Source of the DNA: Gammaproteobacteria bacterium HGW-Gammaproteobacteria-13
GTDB lineage: Bacteria > Pseudomonadota > Gammaproteobacteria > Pseudomonadales > Pseudomonadaceae
Reading direction: 5' to 3'
DNA length: 64,000 bases
Assembly: GCA_002840155.1 (NCBI GenBank)
Contig: PGZH01000004.1
Span: 1 to 64,000, forward strand
Position numbers and translations under genes: made by a program. The notes beneath the pieces are model-generated. The model was not told where the DNA came from. It saw only the letters and a list, made by a program, of their open reading frames with translations, and did not search any database. Each line of letters begins with the position of its first letter. The stretch's first letter is position 1. Of this stretch, positions 1 through 7,922 are shown one piece after another.

Positions 1-195
1 GGATACGATTGCTACCAGAATGCGCTAGCTGAGCGAATCAACGGAATCCTCAAAACCGAGCTGCTCTTGAGTAGCCCAGAAGATTTGCACCAAGCCAGGG
101 AAATGGTGGAAGAAGCGGTGCAGATCTACAACACGGAACGGCCCCATATGGCCCTGAAAAACAAAACGCCCGATGCTGTGCATCGGGCGTTTTGA
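1..195 (+). CDS. IS3-family transposase OrfB, C-terminal fragment (cut by window edge)
   Basis: Frame 1 reads without interruption from the window edge to a TGA. The 64 visible residues carry the IS3-family DDE transposase C-terminal signature: ALAERINGILKTE, which includes the region of the catalytic Glu, and the end block YNTERPHMALKNKTPDAVHR. The protein would cut and join IS ends during transposition. Only the 3' end is in the window, so I cannot tell whether the full gene is intact. The last codons form a perfect 13-bp hairpin. The family call is firm; the subgroup is not determined. Confidence 0.9.
   Translation, partial: GYDCYQNALAERINGILKTELLLSSPEDLHQAREMVEEAVQIYNTERPHMALKNKTPDAVHRAF
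163..193 (+). terminator. Hairpin terminator inside the transposase 3' end
   Basis: AAAACGCCCGATG (163-175) and its perfect reverse complement (181-193) enclose a 5-nt loop and end in TTTT. Being flanked by A4 and T4, it can work in both directions. It overlaps the last transposase codons and would insulate brnQ from transcription coming out of the IS. Confidence 0.7.
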
Positions 196-252
196 GGTCT
201 GTTGACCTACCTGGAAAGGTGTAAACCTATTTCAGGACTAGACAGGCCAGGG

Positions 253-369
253 ATGAACTGTTGTCGATGCGACAGCTTTTTTCACCAGTCCGACAGCCTG
301 ACCTGTGCCAGTGCCGCTGGCGCGTCAATTTCGTTAGGCTTGCAACTATTAGCGCTTGCTCCGCCATAA
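253..369 (+). CDS. Candidate leucine-rich leader peptide of brnQ (38 aa)
   Basis: An ATG at 253 opens a 38-codon frame that ends at TAA 367-369. The C-terminal part reads ISLGLQLLALAPP. The five leucines there are coded TTA, TTG, CTA, TTA and CTT, with no CTG, although CTG is by far the commonest Leu codon in the neighbouring genes. A short frame with a run of rare codons for one amino acid, followed at once by competing hairpins and then by a branched-chain amino acid carrier gene, is the layout of an attenuation leader. The start is uncertain: the Shine-Dalgarno is poor (CAGGG touching the ATG), and the IS end at 244 may have replaced the native upstream sequence. The function is inferred. 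Confidence 0.55.
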   Translation: MNCCRCDSFFHQSDSLTCASAAGASISLGLQLLALAPP

Positions 370-457
370 GCGGCTCAGGGGCTGCAGTGGCCCCGCTTAA
401 CCGGCTGGGTGACGTTTCCCCCGATCCATCGGGAAACCCTCGGAACTTTCGGTTTTT
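353..457 (+). promoter_or_regulatory. Candidate attenuator hairpins of the brnQ leader
   Basis: TAAGCGG (367-373), which contains the leader stop codon, can pair perfectly with CCGCTTA (393-399). Alternatively its AAGCG part can pair with CGCTT (353-357), which spans the last Leu codon. Downstream, GTTTCCC (414-420) pairs with GGGAAAC (431-437). AAACC (434-438) could instead pair with GGTTT (451-455), which runs into five T. These are mutually exclusive 1:2 / 2:3 and 3:4-like pairings. The final terminator stem is only 5 bp, so termination strength is unproven. Confidence 0.5.
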
Positions 458-491
458 AACTTGCAACTTTCTGCCTGTGGTATTCCCTTCT

Positions 492-1805
492 ATGACTCGT
501 TTGAAAGGCTCGGATCTCCTGGCCCTCGGTTTTATGACTTTTGCGCTGTTCCTGGGCGCCGGCAACATCATCTTTCCGCCCAGCGCCGGTATGGCGGCGG
601 GTGAGAACATCGGCCTGGCGGCGTTGGGCTTTCTGCTCACGGGCGTCGGTTTGCCGCTACTGACCATCGTTGCCCTGGCGCGCGTCGGTGGTGGTATGGC
701 GCTGCTCACCGCACCGCTGGGTAAGCGCGCCGGCGTGCTGTTTGCAGTCGCGGTGTACCTGGCCATCGGCCCGTTGTTTGCCACGCCGCGCACTGCGGTG
801 GTGTCGTTCGAGATGGGCGTTGCGCCGTTCAGCGGCAACAGCAGCACCGCGTTGCTGCTCTATACCCTGGCCTACTTTGCAGCGGTGCTGTTTCTGTCGC
901 TGAATCCTGGGCAACTGGTTGACCGCATCGGCAAATACATCACCCCGGTGCTGCTGGCGGCGCTGCTGGTTTTGGGCGGCGCTGCGCTGCTGGTTCCAGC
1001 AGGGGAGATCGGTCAGGTTTCGCCGGATTACCAGAGCACGCCCTTTGTGCAGGGTTTTCTGCAGGGCTACCTGACCATGGATACCCTCGGTGCGCTGGTA
1101 TTCGGCATCGTGATTGCCACTGCGATTCGTGACCATGGCGTGACCGATGGCAAGCTGATTACCCGTTACTCGGTGATCGCTGGCCTGATCGCCGCAGTCG
1201 GCTTGTCGCTGGTGTATCTGGCGCTGTTCTACCTCGGTGCGACCAGCCAGGGCATTGCCGGTGAAGCGCAGAATGGCGTGCAGGTGCTTACCGCCTATGT
1301 GCAGCACACCTTTGGCACGGCTGGCAGCCTGCTGCTGGCCGTGGTTATCACCCTGGCGTGCTTGACCACGGCTGTTGGTCTGTTGACCGCCTGTGGCGAG
1401 TTCTTCAGCAGCCTGTTGCCGGTTTCCTACCGCACGGTGGTGATCACCTTCGGTTTGTTCAGCCTGCTGGTAGCCAACCAGGGTCTGACCCAGTTGATCA
1501 GCTTCTCGATTCCGGTACTGGTCGGTCTGTACCCGCTGGCCATTGTGCTGGTGGCGCTGAGTCTGCTGGATAATCTGTGGTGTTCGCCTGCGCGGGTATT
1601 TCGCCCGGTGATGGCCGTGACCTTGGTGTTTGGCCTGGTTGACGGGATTGCTGCAGCCGGCGGCAAGGCGCTGATCCCGAGCTTCTTCAGCCAATTGCCA
1701 TTGGCCGACCAGAGCCTCGGCTGGCTGTTGCCGGTGCTGCTGACCCTGGTGCTGGCTGTTGCAGTGGATCGCGTGCTGGGCGTGCCGAAAACCGCCGCAG
1801 CCTAA
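492..1805 (+). CDS. brnQ: Branched-chain amino acid carrier BrnQ/BraB (LIVCS family)
   Basis: A 437-aa inner-membrane carrier that takes up leucine, isoleucine and valine with a coupling cation. The N-terminus (MTRLKGSDLLALGFMTFALF, then LGAGNIIFPPSAG) matches the family start closely, which is why ATG 492 was chosen over the longer open frame reaching back to 261. Around 12 hydrophobic segments follow, with the family block AIRDHGVTDGK near the middle. The length is normal. No strong ribosome site precedes the ATG. Upstream lie a leucine-rich short frame and hairpins, and just beyond them an IS end, so the native promoter may be missing. A strong terminator follows. From memory the P. aeruginosa counterpart is BraB (LIV-II). 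Confidence 0.92.
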   Translation: MTRLKGSDLLALGFMTFALFLGAGNIIFPPSAGMAAGENIGLAALGFLLTGVGLPLLTIVALARVGGGMALLTAPLGKRAGVLFAVAVYLAIGPLFATPRTAVVSFEMGVAPFSGNSSTALLLYTLAYFAAVLFLSLNPGQLVDRIGKYITPVLLAALLVLGGAALLVPAGEIGQVSPDYQSTPFVQGFLQGYLTMDTLGALVFGIVIATAIRDHGVTDGKLITRYSVIAGLIAAVGLSLVYLALFYLGATSQGIAGEAQNGVQVLTAYVQHTFGTAGSLLLAVVITLACLTTAVGLLTACGEFFSSLLPVSYRTVVITFGLFSLLVANQGLTQLISFSIPVLVGLYPLAIVLVALSLLDNLWCSPARVFRPVMAVTLVFGLVDGIAAAGGKALIPSFFSQLPLADQSLGWLLPVLLTLVLAVAVDRVLGVPKTAAA

Positions 1806-1834
1806 GTTCTGCTGTTTAGCCCCGTTGTTTACTT

Positions 1835-1860
1835 AAGGCCGCTCACTGAGCGGCCTTTTT
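1835..1860 (+). terminator. Rho-independent terminator after brnQ
   Basis: AAGGCCGCTC and GAGCGGCCTT pair around a short loop and are followed by a T run. It lies 30 bp after the brnQ stop. Confidence 0.9.
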
Positions 1861-1861
1861 G

Positions 1862-1893
1862 TTGGCCAGCTGAAAGCCAGGCCTGTCTATAAT
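1862..1893 (+). promoter_or_regulatory. Candidate sigma-70 promoter of the DUF599 gene
   Basis: A perfect TATAAT lies at 1888-1893, 25 bp before the ATG. The -35 region is poor (TTGGCC at 1862-1867, spaced 20 bp). Confidence 0.4.
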
Positions 1894-1918
1894 CGGCGCA
1901 GGTTAACAAGGAGTTTGC

Positions 1919-2653
1919 ATGCCAATCAGTGACTACTACCTACCGCACCTGCTTGCCGTTCTCTGGTTTGTCGTCTGCTGGGCCGGCTACACCCGCTATG
2001 CCCAGGCCAAGGGCCGCACCACGCCATGTCTGGCCAGCGTGCTGCACCTGTACCGCGAAGACTGGATGCGCCGCATGTTGCTGCGTGACAACCGTATCGC
2101 CGATGCCAACGTGATCGGCAACCTGGAGCGTAACGCGTCGTTCTTTGCTTCCAGCACCCTGATTATTCTCGCCGGTATCCTCACCGTGCTTGGCGCTTCT
2201 GATCGCGCGGTGTCGCTGCTCGCCGATCTGCCCTTTGTCCAGGCTGCCAGTCGCGAGCTGTCCGAGGTCAAGTTGCTGTGTCTGGGGGTGGTGTTCGTCT
2301 ATGCCTTCTTTACCTTCAGCTGGTGCATGCGGCAGTACAACTTCGCCGCCGTGCTGGTGGGCTCTGCGCCGATGGTCGGCGAACGGCATGTGACGGAGCA
2401 GGAGCGAAAAGCCTTTGCCGAGCGTACCGCACGAGTGATCTCGATGGCCGCCAACCAGTTCAACCAGGGTTTGCGCGCCTATTACTTTGGCATGGCGACT
2501 TTGGCCTGGTTTATCAACCCATGGTTTTTCATGCTGGTCAGCGCAGGTGTGGTATTGGTGTTGTACCGCCGCGAGTTTCATTCCGATGTACTGGAAGTGA
2601 TGGTCTACACCCAGACCCCGGCGTTCGAATCGCCCAAGGAGAAAAGCGAATGA
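1919..2653 (+). CDS. DUF599 family membrane protein
   Basis: A 244-aa protein with an N-terminal membrane segment (LLAVLWFVVCWAGYTRY), a REDWMRRMLLRDNRI block, a NLERNASFFASSTLIILAG segment and two further hydrophobic stretches. This is the architecture of the DUF599 family of unknown function. AAGGAG lies 8 bp before the ATG. The stop overlaps the start of the next gene by the ATGA arrangement, so the two membrane proteins are probably translationally coupled. No catalytic motif is recognised. Confidence 0.85.
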   Translation: MPISDYYLPHLLAVLWFVVCWAGYTRYAQAKGRTTPCLASVLHLYREDWMRRMLLRDNRIADANVIGNLERNASFFASSTLIILAGILTVLGASDRAVSLLADLPFVQAASRELSEVKLLCLGVVFVYAFFTFSWCMRQYNFAAVLVGSAPMVGERHVTEQERKAFAERTARVISMAANQFNQGLRAYYFGMATLAWFINPWFFMLVSAGVVLVLYRREFHSDVLEVMVYTQTPAFESPKEKSE

Positions 2654-3042
2654 GCATCCCATTCTGGTGCATCTTTATCAGCGCATTACTGATCTTTATC
2701 GCCAAGGCCCCGGTGGCCAAGGCCATGGCGAAGGAGGGTGACGGTCACTACGACAACCACCATCCACGCGCCCAACAAGCGCGCCTGACCGGCTTTGGCG
2801 CGCGTGCCCTGGCCGCGCACTTGAACAGTTTCGAGGCGTTTCCGCTGTTTGCCGTAGGCGTGCTGATGGCCCATGTGACCAATAACCACGGCGTACTGGT
2901 GGATATATTGGCGGTGACCTTCGTCGTGGCGCGGGTGCTCTATCTGTTTTTCTACTGGGCTGACCTGCACTGGCAGCGCAGTGTGGTTTGGGTGGTTGGG
3001 CTGCTGTGCAGCCTGCTGCTGATGCTGGTTCCGGTGCTTTGA
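2650..3042 (+). CDS. MAPEG family membrane protein
   Basis: A 130-aa protein with four hydrophobic segments and the block NSFEAFPLFAVGVLMAH, typical of the MAPEG family (membrane-associated proteins in eicosanoid and glutathione metabolism). It also has the matching VARVLYLFFYWADL stretch. The bacterial members have no settled function; glutathione-dependent detoxification is the usual suggestion. The start overlaps the DUF599 stop, so the two form an operon. A strong bidirectional terminator follows. Confidence 0.85.
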   Translation: MSIPFWCIFISALLIFIAKAPVAKAMAKEGDGHYDNHHPRAQQARLTGFGARALAAHLNSFEAFPLFAVGVLMAHVTNNHGVLVDILAVTFVVARVLYLFFYWADLHWQRSVVWVVGLLCSLLLMLVPVL

Positions 3043-3051
3043 TTGCGCCAT

Positions 3052-3088
3052 AAACAAACAAGCCCGCATTAAGCGGGCTTGTTTGTTT
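3052..3088 (+). terminator. Bidirectional terminator between convergent genes
   Basis: AAACAAACAAGCCCGC (3052-3067) pairs perfectly with 3073-3088. It is A-rich on one side and T-rich on the other, so it serves both the MAPEG gene and the lipoprotein gene on the other strand. Confidence 0.92.
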
Positions 3089-3100
3089 TAGCTGGAGGGC

Positions 3101-3391
3101 TTACTGGCCGTCGACAGCGTCTTTGACTTCATCGCCAGCGTCTTCGATGGCATCAGCTGCATCATTGGCAGCATCTTCGATTTTCTCGCCAGTAGTTGGC
3201 TCGGTGCCCATCACTTCATCGGCTTTCTGCTCAATGGCTTCGCCGGTTTCTTCAATGGCATCACCCATGGATTCGATGGCTTCAGCAGCGGATTCCTTGG
3301 CCGACTCTGCTTTGTCTTCCGGGGTTTTTTCGCAAGCTGCCAGGCCGAGCATGGCGGCGAGAAGCAGGGCATAGGTGAATGGCTTTTGCAC
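3101..3391 (-). CDS. Small acidic lipoprotein
   Basis: A 96-aa protein starting at GTG 3391, chosen because AAGGAG lies 8 bp before it. The signal peptide runs MQKPFTYALLLAAMLGLAAC, with a lipobox ending at the Cys (LAAC), so the mature protein is lipidated. The rest is low-complexity and rich in Ala, Glu and Asp, with repeated AIE/DAIE units (EAIESMGDAIEETGEAIEQK), probably a helical rod. There is no family with known function. It probably sits in the envelope. It stands alone, with a divergent thioesterase operon upstream. Confidence 0.8.
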   Translation of the reverse strand: MQKPFTYALLLAAMLGLAACEKTPEDKAESAKESAAEAIESMGDAIEETGEAIEQKADEVMGTEPTTGEKIEDAANDAADAIEDAGDEVKDAVDGQ

Positions 3392-3580
3392 GGTTAGTAC
3401 TCCTTGTAATGTGGAAATCAATGCCTGGTTTCCCAGCCATGGCCATTAAACAGCGCGGTTTCGCCGAAGTTCCCCATTAATTTGCTGGTGTTCTCATCAA
3501 CGGGCTGCCTTCGTGGTGTCGGGCTCTTTGTCAGGGGGTATCATGCTCACCCTTTGTACAGTTGTCCTGAGTCTGAAGTC

Positions 3581-4045
3581 ATGAGCGATTCCCCTATTGT
3601 TGCGCGGGCGCAGCGTTTTCTATCGGTCCTGCGTCATTGCCAGGTGCTCGGCATCAGTGTGCACAGCGCCGATGCGCAGGGGCTGATCCTGCGCTTGCCC
3701 TACAGCCCACAGATTGTCGGCAACCCGGAAACCGGAGTGATCCATGGTGGCGCCATCACCACGCTGATGGATACCACCTGCGGCATTTCCACCGTGTGCG
3801 TGCTGCCTGAGTTCGAAATCTGCCCGACCCTCGACCTGCGCATCGATTACATGCGCCCGGCCGAGCCGAACAAGGATGTATTTGGTTTCGCCGAGTGCTA
3901 CCGGGTGACCGAGAACATCATCTTCACCCGCGGCTATGCCTATCAGGACAATCCCGAGGAGCCGATTGCCCATGTGGTTGGGGCGTTTATGCGCATGGGT
4001 AAGCCCGCCGATCTGCAACGCACTGCCAAGGGGGCTGGCCAATGA
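3581..4045 (+). CDS. PaaI-type hotdog thioesterase (first of a pair)
   Basis: A 154-aa single hotdog domain protein expected to hydrolyse an acyl-CoA or aryl-CoA thioester. The signature is GNPETGVIHGGAITTLMDTTCG, with the HGG turn and an acidic Asp on the central helix, then LRIDYMRPAEPNKDVFG. ATG 3581 was chosen because the extra upstream frame has no family similarity. The next gene, another hotdog protein, overlaps it by ATGA, so the two may form a heteromeric enzyme. The substrate is unknown. Confidence 0.85.
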   Translation: MSDSPIVARAQRFLSVLRHCQVLGISVHSADAQGLILRLPYSPQIVGNPETGVIHGGAITTLMDTTCGISTVCVLPEFEICPTLDLRIDYMRPAEPNKDVFGFAECYRVTENIIFTRGYAYQDNPEEPIAHVVGAFMRMGKPADLQRTAKGAGQ

Positions 4046-4488
4046 GCACGCTGAACCTCAACCAGCTGGTGCGCGAAGCCCACGAGCAGAACAACTACGA
4101 CTCACTGATCAGCCTGATTCCCTACGCCAAGTTGCTCGGTATCGAGTGCCTGCGCCTGGGCGATGACATGGTGTTCCGCCTGCCGGCCAACCAGGACAAT
4201 ATCGGTAATCCGACCTTGCCCGCACTGCATGGCGGAGTGATCGCCGGCTTTATGGAGCATTCGGCGATGCTGCACCTGTTGATGTTTATGGGCATTCCAC
4301 ATTTGCCGAAAATCATCGACTTCTCGATAGATTACCTTCGCGCCGGCCATTATCGTGACACCTTCGTGCAGTGCCAGGTGTGGCGCCAGGGGCGTCGGGT
4401 CGCCAACGTAGCCATTACCGCCTGGCAAACCAACCAGACCGAGCCGATTGCTACGGCGCGGGCGCACTTTAAGGTCGATGAGCCTTAA
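4042..4488 (+). CDS. PaaI-type hotdog thioesterase (second of a pair)
   Basis: A 148-aa single hotdog domain protein. The core motif is GNPTLPALHGGVIAGFMEHSAM, followed by FSIDYLRAGHYRDTFVQCQV and a RVANVAITAWQ strand. The acidic residue on the hotdog helix is Glu here and Asp in its neighbour, so the pair has diverged. The 4-bp overlap with the upstream gene implies coupled translation. The substrate cannot be predicted from the sequence. Confidence 0.85.
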   Translation: MSTLNLNQLVREAHEQNNYDSLISLIPYAKLLGIECLRLGDDMVFRLPANQDNIGNPTLPALHGGVIAGFMEHSAMLHLLMFMGIPHLPKIIDFSIDYLRAGHYRDTFVQCQVWRQGRRVANVAITAWQTNQTEPIATARAHFKVDEP

Positions 4489-4541
4489 GGCAGCCGGGTC
4501 TGCGGATAACCCCTCGTTTAACCATCGCTAAGGAATACTGA

Positions 4542-5795
4542 ATGGATGCGCTGCTGATTCTGGGTGGCTTGCTGCTGATACTCGCCGGGTTGGTCTGGCT
4601 GGTGATGCGCGCCTTTGCTACCAGCCTGCTGTGGGGCTGGGCCAGTTTCCTGCCGCCGTTCACCTTGCTGTATGTGTTGCGCCACTGGCGTTCGGCGCGG
4701 CCAGCCTTGGCCTTGGCCAGTTTGGGGATTATTCCGTTGGTGGTCGGCCTGACCTTGCTGGCCAGTCACGATGCGCAGCGTCTGGAGGCCATCCTCAGCC
4801 TCAAATGGCTCAAGCCCGAAGTGCAGGCGCCAGCCGAGCTGGCCATCGACCTGCGCGGCCAGTTGAATGGTCGGCCATTCGCGCCGCAACAGGCCGAGTT
4901 GCTCGATGGCGTGCTGAGTTTGCGTGAGGGCCAGGATTTCTTCGCCCAGAGCGAGCTGGTGATTCGTCTGCCGAAAGTCGACAAAGGCCCGGTGCGGGTC
5001 GATGTGCTGCCGGCCGATGAAGGCATACTGCCGGAAGTGGAGATCAGCTGGTTACTGCCCGAGCAGGAGTTGCCTGAAGCGCGGCGCTTGAGCCGTGGCT
5101 ATACCCTGCATCTGGATTTGCAGCCGGTGCCGCCGAACAAGCTGGTCGGAGATTTTCACCTGGTATTGCCGCCGCAGTTCAAAACCACCCTGAGCGGCAA
5201 GCTTGAGCTGTTCCGCAATGGCCTGCGTTACCAGGGCGATAAAGTGGATCGCCAGTTCGACTCGGTCGATACCGTCAGCCATGTGATTCAGGATTACCTG
5301 GAGCGCCGCTTTGCCACTCGCCAGGTTGAGTTGTTGCCCATCGGTAACCTGAACTTTCCACTGCAGAGCCTTGATCTGAACGTCCAGGCGCGGATCAATG
5401 GCGAGCTGCAACAGTTGCCGATTCTGCTGCAGAAACAGGAGCAGCGTGGCTGGCACGTTGCTGCCGATAGTTTTCCGCCATTGCCTAGCGCAGTGGCGCC
5501 GGCCGTTGCCGAGGCCAAACCGGCAGCAGTGGCGGCGGTCGCTCCGGAGCGCGTCAGCCGGCCTCTGGATCGACGCGTGCGCTTCAGCCTCGACGGCTTG
5601 CTGCGCAGCCCCAACCGCTATGCAAACCTCAGCATGCGTGCGACCACCGAGCGCGGTAACAGTGCCGAAGGGCGTTTCCATGGTATCGACCAGGACGGGC
5701 GGATCATCCTGCGCCAGCGTATGAGCGGCCAGGGTGAAGTCAGCTACAGCCTGCTGCCGGAAGAGATTACTCGCATCGAGTTGCTCGAGCCTTAA
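4542..5795 (+). CDS. Membrane-anchored protein of unknown function upstream of htpG
   Basis: A 417-aa protein. Residues 1-75 hold two or three membrane segments (ALLILGGLLLILAGLVWLVM and neighbours). The remainder is soluble, with beta-rich stretches (RGYTLHLDLQPVPPNKLVGDFHLVLP), an Ala/Pro/Val-rich linker near 315-340 and a C-terminal region with RFHGIDQDGRIILRQRMSGQGEVSYSLL. I do not recognise a domain. A similar gene precedes htpG in P. aeruginosa (from memory). AAGGAA lies before the ATG. Its end is close to the htpG heat-shock promoter. Confidence 0.75.
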   Translation: MDALLILGGLLLILAGLVWLVMRAFATSLLWGWASFLPPFTLLYVLRHWRSARPALALASLGIIPLVVGLTLLASHDAQRLEAILSLKWLKPEVQAPAELAIDLRGQLNGRPFAPQQAELLDGVLSLREGQDFFAQSELVIRLPKVDKGPVRVDVLPADEGILPEVEISWLLPEQELPEARRLSRGYTLHLDLQPVPPNKLVGDFHLVLPPQFKTTLSGKLELFRNGLRYQGDKVDRQFDSVDTVSHVIQDYLERRFATRQVELLPIGNLNFPLQSLDLNVQARINGELQQLPILLQKQEQRGWHVAADSFPPLPSAVAPAVAEAKPAAVAAVAPERVSRPLDRRVRFSLDGLLRSPNRYANLSMRATTERGNSAEGRFHGIDQDGRIILRQRMSGQGEVSYSLLPEEITRIELLEP

Positions 5796-5803
5796 GCCAA
5801 GCA

Positions 5804-5831
5804 CTTGAAATCCCACAACATGCCCCCACCT
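5804..5831 (+). promoter_or_regulatory. Sigma-32 (RpoH) heat-shock promoter of htpG
   Basis: CTTGAAA (5804-5810), a 13-bp spacer and CCCCACCT (5824-5831) match the sigma-32 consensus CTTGAAA / CCCCATNT with the usual spacing. It ends 51 bp before the htpG ATG. Confidence 0.8.
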
Positions 5832-5882
5832 GTATGACATCCGCCGTACTGCGGCTTCGTCAACAACGTGGAGTAAGAGAGC

Positions 5883-7787
5883 ATGAGTGTGGAAACTCAA
5901 AAAGAAACCCTGGGCTTCCAGACCGAGGTGAAGCAACTGCTTCACCTGATGATCCATTCGCTGTATTCGAACAAGGAAATCTTCCTTCGTGAGCTGATTT
6001 CCAACGCATCGGATGCCACCGACAAGCTGCGCTTTGAAGCGCTGGCCAAGCCTGAGCTGCTGGAAGGCGGCGCTGAGCTGAAAATCCGCGTCAGCTTCGA
6101 CAAGGACGCCAAGACCGTCACCCTCGAAGACAACGGCATCGGTATGAGCCGTGAAGACGCCATTACCCACTTGGGCACCATCGCCAAGTCCGGTACCGCT
6201 GACTTTATGCAGCACCTGACCGGTGACCAGAAGAAGGATTCGCACCTGATCGGTCAGTTCGGTGTGGGCTTCTACTCGGCCTTTATCGTCGCCGACAAGG
6301 TTGATGTGTTCAGCCGTCGCGCTGGCAGCCCAGCTAGCGAAGGCGTGCACTGGTCGAGCAAAGGCGAGGGCGAGTTCGAAGTTGCCACCGTTGAAAAGGC
6401 CGAGCGTGGCACCCGTATCGTTCTGCACTTGAAAGCGGCTGAAGACGAGTTCGCCGATGGCTGGCGTCTGCGCAATATCATCAAGAAGTATTCCGACCAC
6501 ATCGCCTTGCCGATCGAATTGCCGAAGGAGTTCCATGGCGAAGAGAAGGACAAGCCAGCGGAAGTTGAGTGGGAAACCGTCAACCGTGCCAGCGCCCTGT
6601 GGACCCGTGCGCGTACCGAGATCAAGGACGAGGAATACAAGGAGTTCTACAAGCACATCGGCCACGATTTCGAGAACCCGCTGAGCTGGAGCCACAACAA
6701 GGTCGAAGGCAAGCTGGAATACACCTCCTTGCTTTACACCCCGGCCCGAGCGCCGTTCGATCTGTATCAGCGTGAAGCACCGCGCGGCCTGAAGCTCTAT
6801 GTGCAGCGCGTATTCGTCATGGATCAGGCCGAATCCTTCCTGCCGCTGTACCTGCGCTTTATCAAGGGCGTGGTCGACTCCAACGACCTGTCGTTGAACG
6901 TCTCCCGTGAAATCCTGCAGAAAGATCCGATCATCGACTCGATGAAGTCGGCGCTGACCAAGCGTGTATTGGACATGCTGGAAAAGCTGGCGAAGAACGA
7001 GCCCGAGCAATACAAGAGCTTCTGGAAGAATTTTGGCCAAGTGCTCAAGGAAGGTCCGGCGGAAGACTTCGCCAACAAGGAGAAGATCGCCGGCCTGCTG
7101 CGTTTTGCCTCTACCCGCACTGACGATGGCGAGCAGAGCGTCGGCCTGGGCGAGTACATCGCGCGTATGGCCGAAGGTCAGGACAAGGTCTACTACCTGA
7201 CTGGCGAATCCTACGCTCAGGTGAAGAACAGTCCGCACCTGGAAGTGTTCCGCAAGAAAGGCATCGAAGTGCTGCTGCTCACCGACCGTATCGATGAGTG
7301 GCTGATGAGCTACCTGACCGAGTTCGACGGCAAGCAGTTTGTTGACGTGGCGCGTGGTGATCTGGACCTCGGGAAGCTGGATTCGGAAGAAGACAAGAAG
7401 GCTCAGGAAGAAGTCGCCAAGGCCAAAGAAGGCCTGGTCGAGCGTCTGAAAACCGCACTCGGTGAGCAGGTCGCCGAGGTGCGTGTATCGCATCGTCTGA
7501 CCGACTCGCCGGCGATTCTGGCCATTGGTGAGCAGGACCTGGGTCTGCAGATGCGTCAGATCCTCGAAGCCAGCGGGCAGAAGGTGCCGGACTCCAAGCC
7601 GATCTTCGAATTCAACCCAAGCCACCCGCTGATCGAGAAGCTCGATGGTGAAGCTGACGAAGACCGTTTCGCTGACCTCAGTCATATCCTCTTCGACCAG
7701 GCTGCCCTGGCCGCAGGCGACAACCTGAAGGACCCGGCCGCATACGTGCAGCGTTTGAATAAGCTGCTGGTCGAACTTTCCGCCTGA
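5883..7787 (+). CDS. htpG: Hsp90-type molecular chaperone HtpG
   Basis: A 634-aa cytosolic ATP-dependent chaperone of normal length. The GHKL ATPase domain at the N-terminus shows [30 protein letters not shown] and the [17 protein letters not shown] lid motif. The middle domain carries [10 protein letters not shown] with the conserved Arg. The C-terminal dimerisation domain follows, without the eukaryotic MEEVD tail, as expected for bacteria. GGAG precedes the ATG. A sigma-32 type promoter lies upstream and a strong terminator downstream, so it is probably a monocistronic heat-shock gene. Confidence 0.98.
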   Translation: MSVETQKETLGFQTEVKQLLHLMIHSLYSNKEIFLRELISNASDATDKLRFEALAKPELLEGGAELKIRVSFDKDAKTVTLEDNGIGMSREDAITHLGTIAKSGTADFMQHLTGDQKKDSHLIGQFGVGFYSAFIVADKVDVFSRRAGSPASEGVHWSSKGEGEFEVATVEKAERGTRIVLHLKAAEDEFADGWRLRNIIKKYSDHIALPIELPKEFHGEEKDKPAEVEWETVNRASALWTRARTEIKDEEYKEFYKHIGHDFENPLSWSHNKVEGKLEYTSLLYTPARAPFDLYQREAPRGLKLYVQRVFVMDQAESFLPLYLRFIKGVVDSNDLSLNVSREILQKDPIIDSMKSALTKRVLDMLEKLAKNEPEQYKSFWKNFGQVLKEGPAEDFANKEKIAGLLRFASTRTDDGEQSVGLGEYIARMAEGQDKVYYLTGESYAQVKNSPHLEVFRKKGIEVLLLTDRIDEWLMSYLTEFDGKQFVDVARGDLDLGKLDSEEDKKAQEEVAKAKEGLVERLKTALGEQVAEVRVSHRLTDSPAILAIGEQDLGLQMRQILEASGQKVPDSKPIFEFNPSHPLIEKLDGEADEDRFADLSHILFDQAALAAGDNLKDPAAYVQRLNKLLVELSA

Positions 7788-7801
7788 TCTGCGTAAACCC
7801 G

Positions 7802-7828
7802 AAAAAGCCCGCGAAAGCGGGCTTTTTT
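7802..7828 (+). terminator. Terminator after htpG
   Basis: AAAAAGCCCGC, a GAAA loop, and GCGGGCTTTTTT. Confidence 0.93.
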
Positions 7829-7922
7829 GTCGGCGTTTGATTGACAGGCCGGGCAGGCTCGTTTGTCATGCTGTCATTGCGCCACTGGTGCGCATGCACA
7901 ACCGATGCAGTCTTGGGGTGGT

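Larger units (their letters stand above)
1..244 (+). mobile_element. Right end of an IS3-family insertion sequence
   Basis: The transposase stop at 195 is followed by about 49 bp ending in a stretch (about 220-244) whose reverse complement starts TGTCTAGTCCTGAAATAGG. This looks like an IS3-family terminal inverted repeat, which begins TG and ends CA. The left end and the target duplication lie outside the window, so the exact boundary at 244 is inferred. The end sits 8 bp before the candidate leader ATG of brnQ. Confidence 0.75.

Noticed and set aside
5052..7685. 877-aa minus-strand open frame across htpG and its upstream gene
   Set aside because: It is antisense to two well-supported genes, has no ribosome site or family features, and arises from the strong codon bias of GC-rich DNA.
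7866..7880. Two GTCAT repeats resembling a Pho box upstream of the MHYT kinase gene
   Set aside because: The repeat period is 8 bp, not the 11 bp that PhoB sites need.
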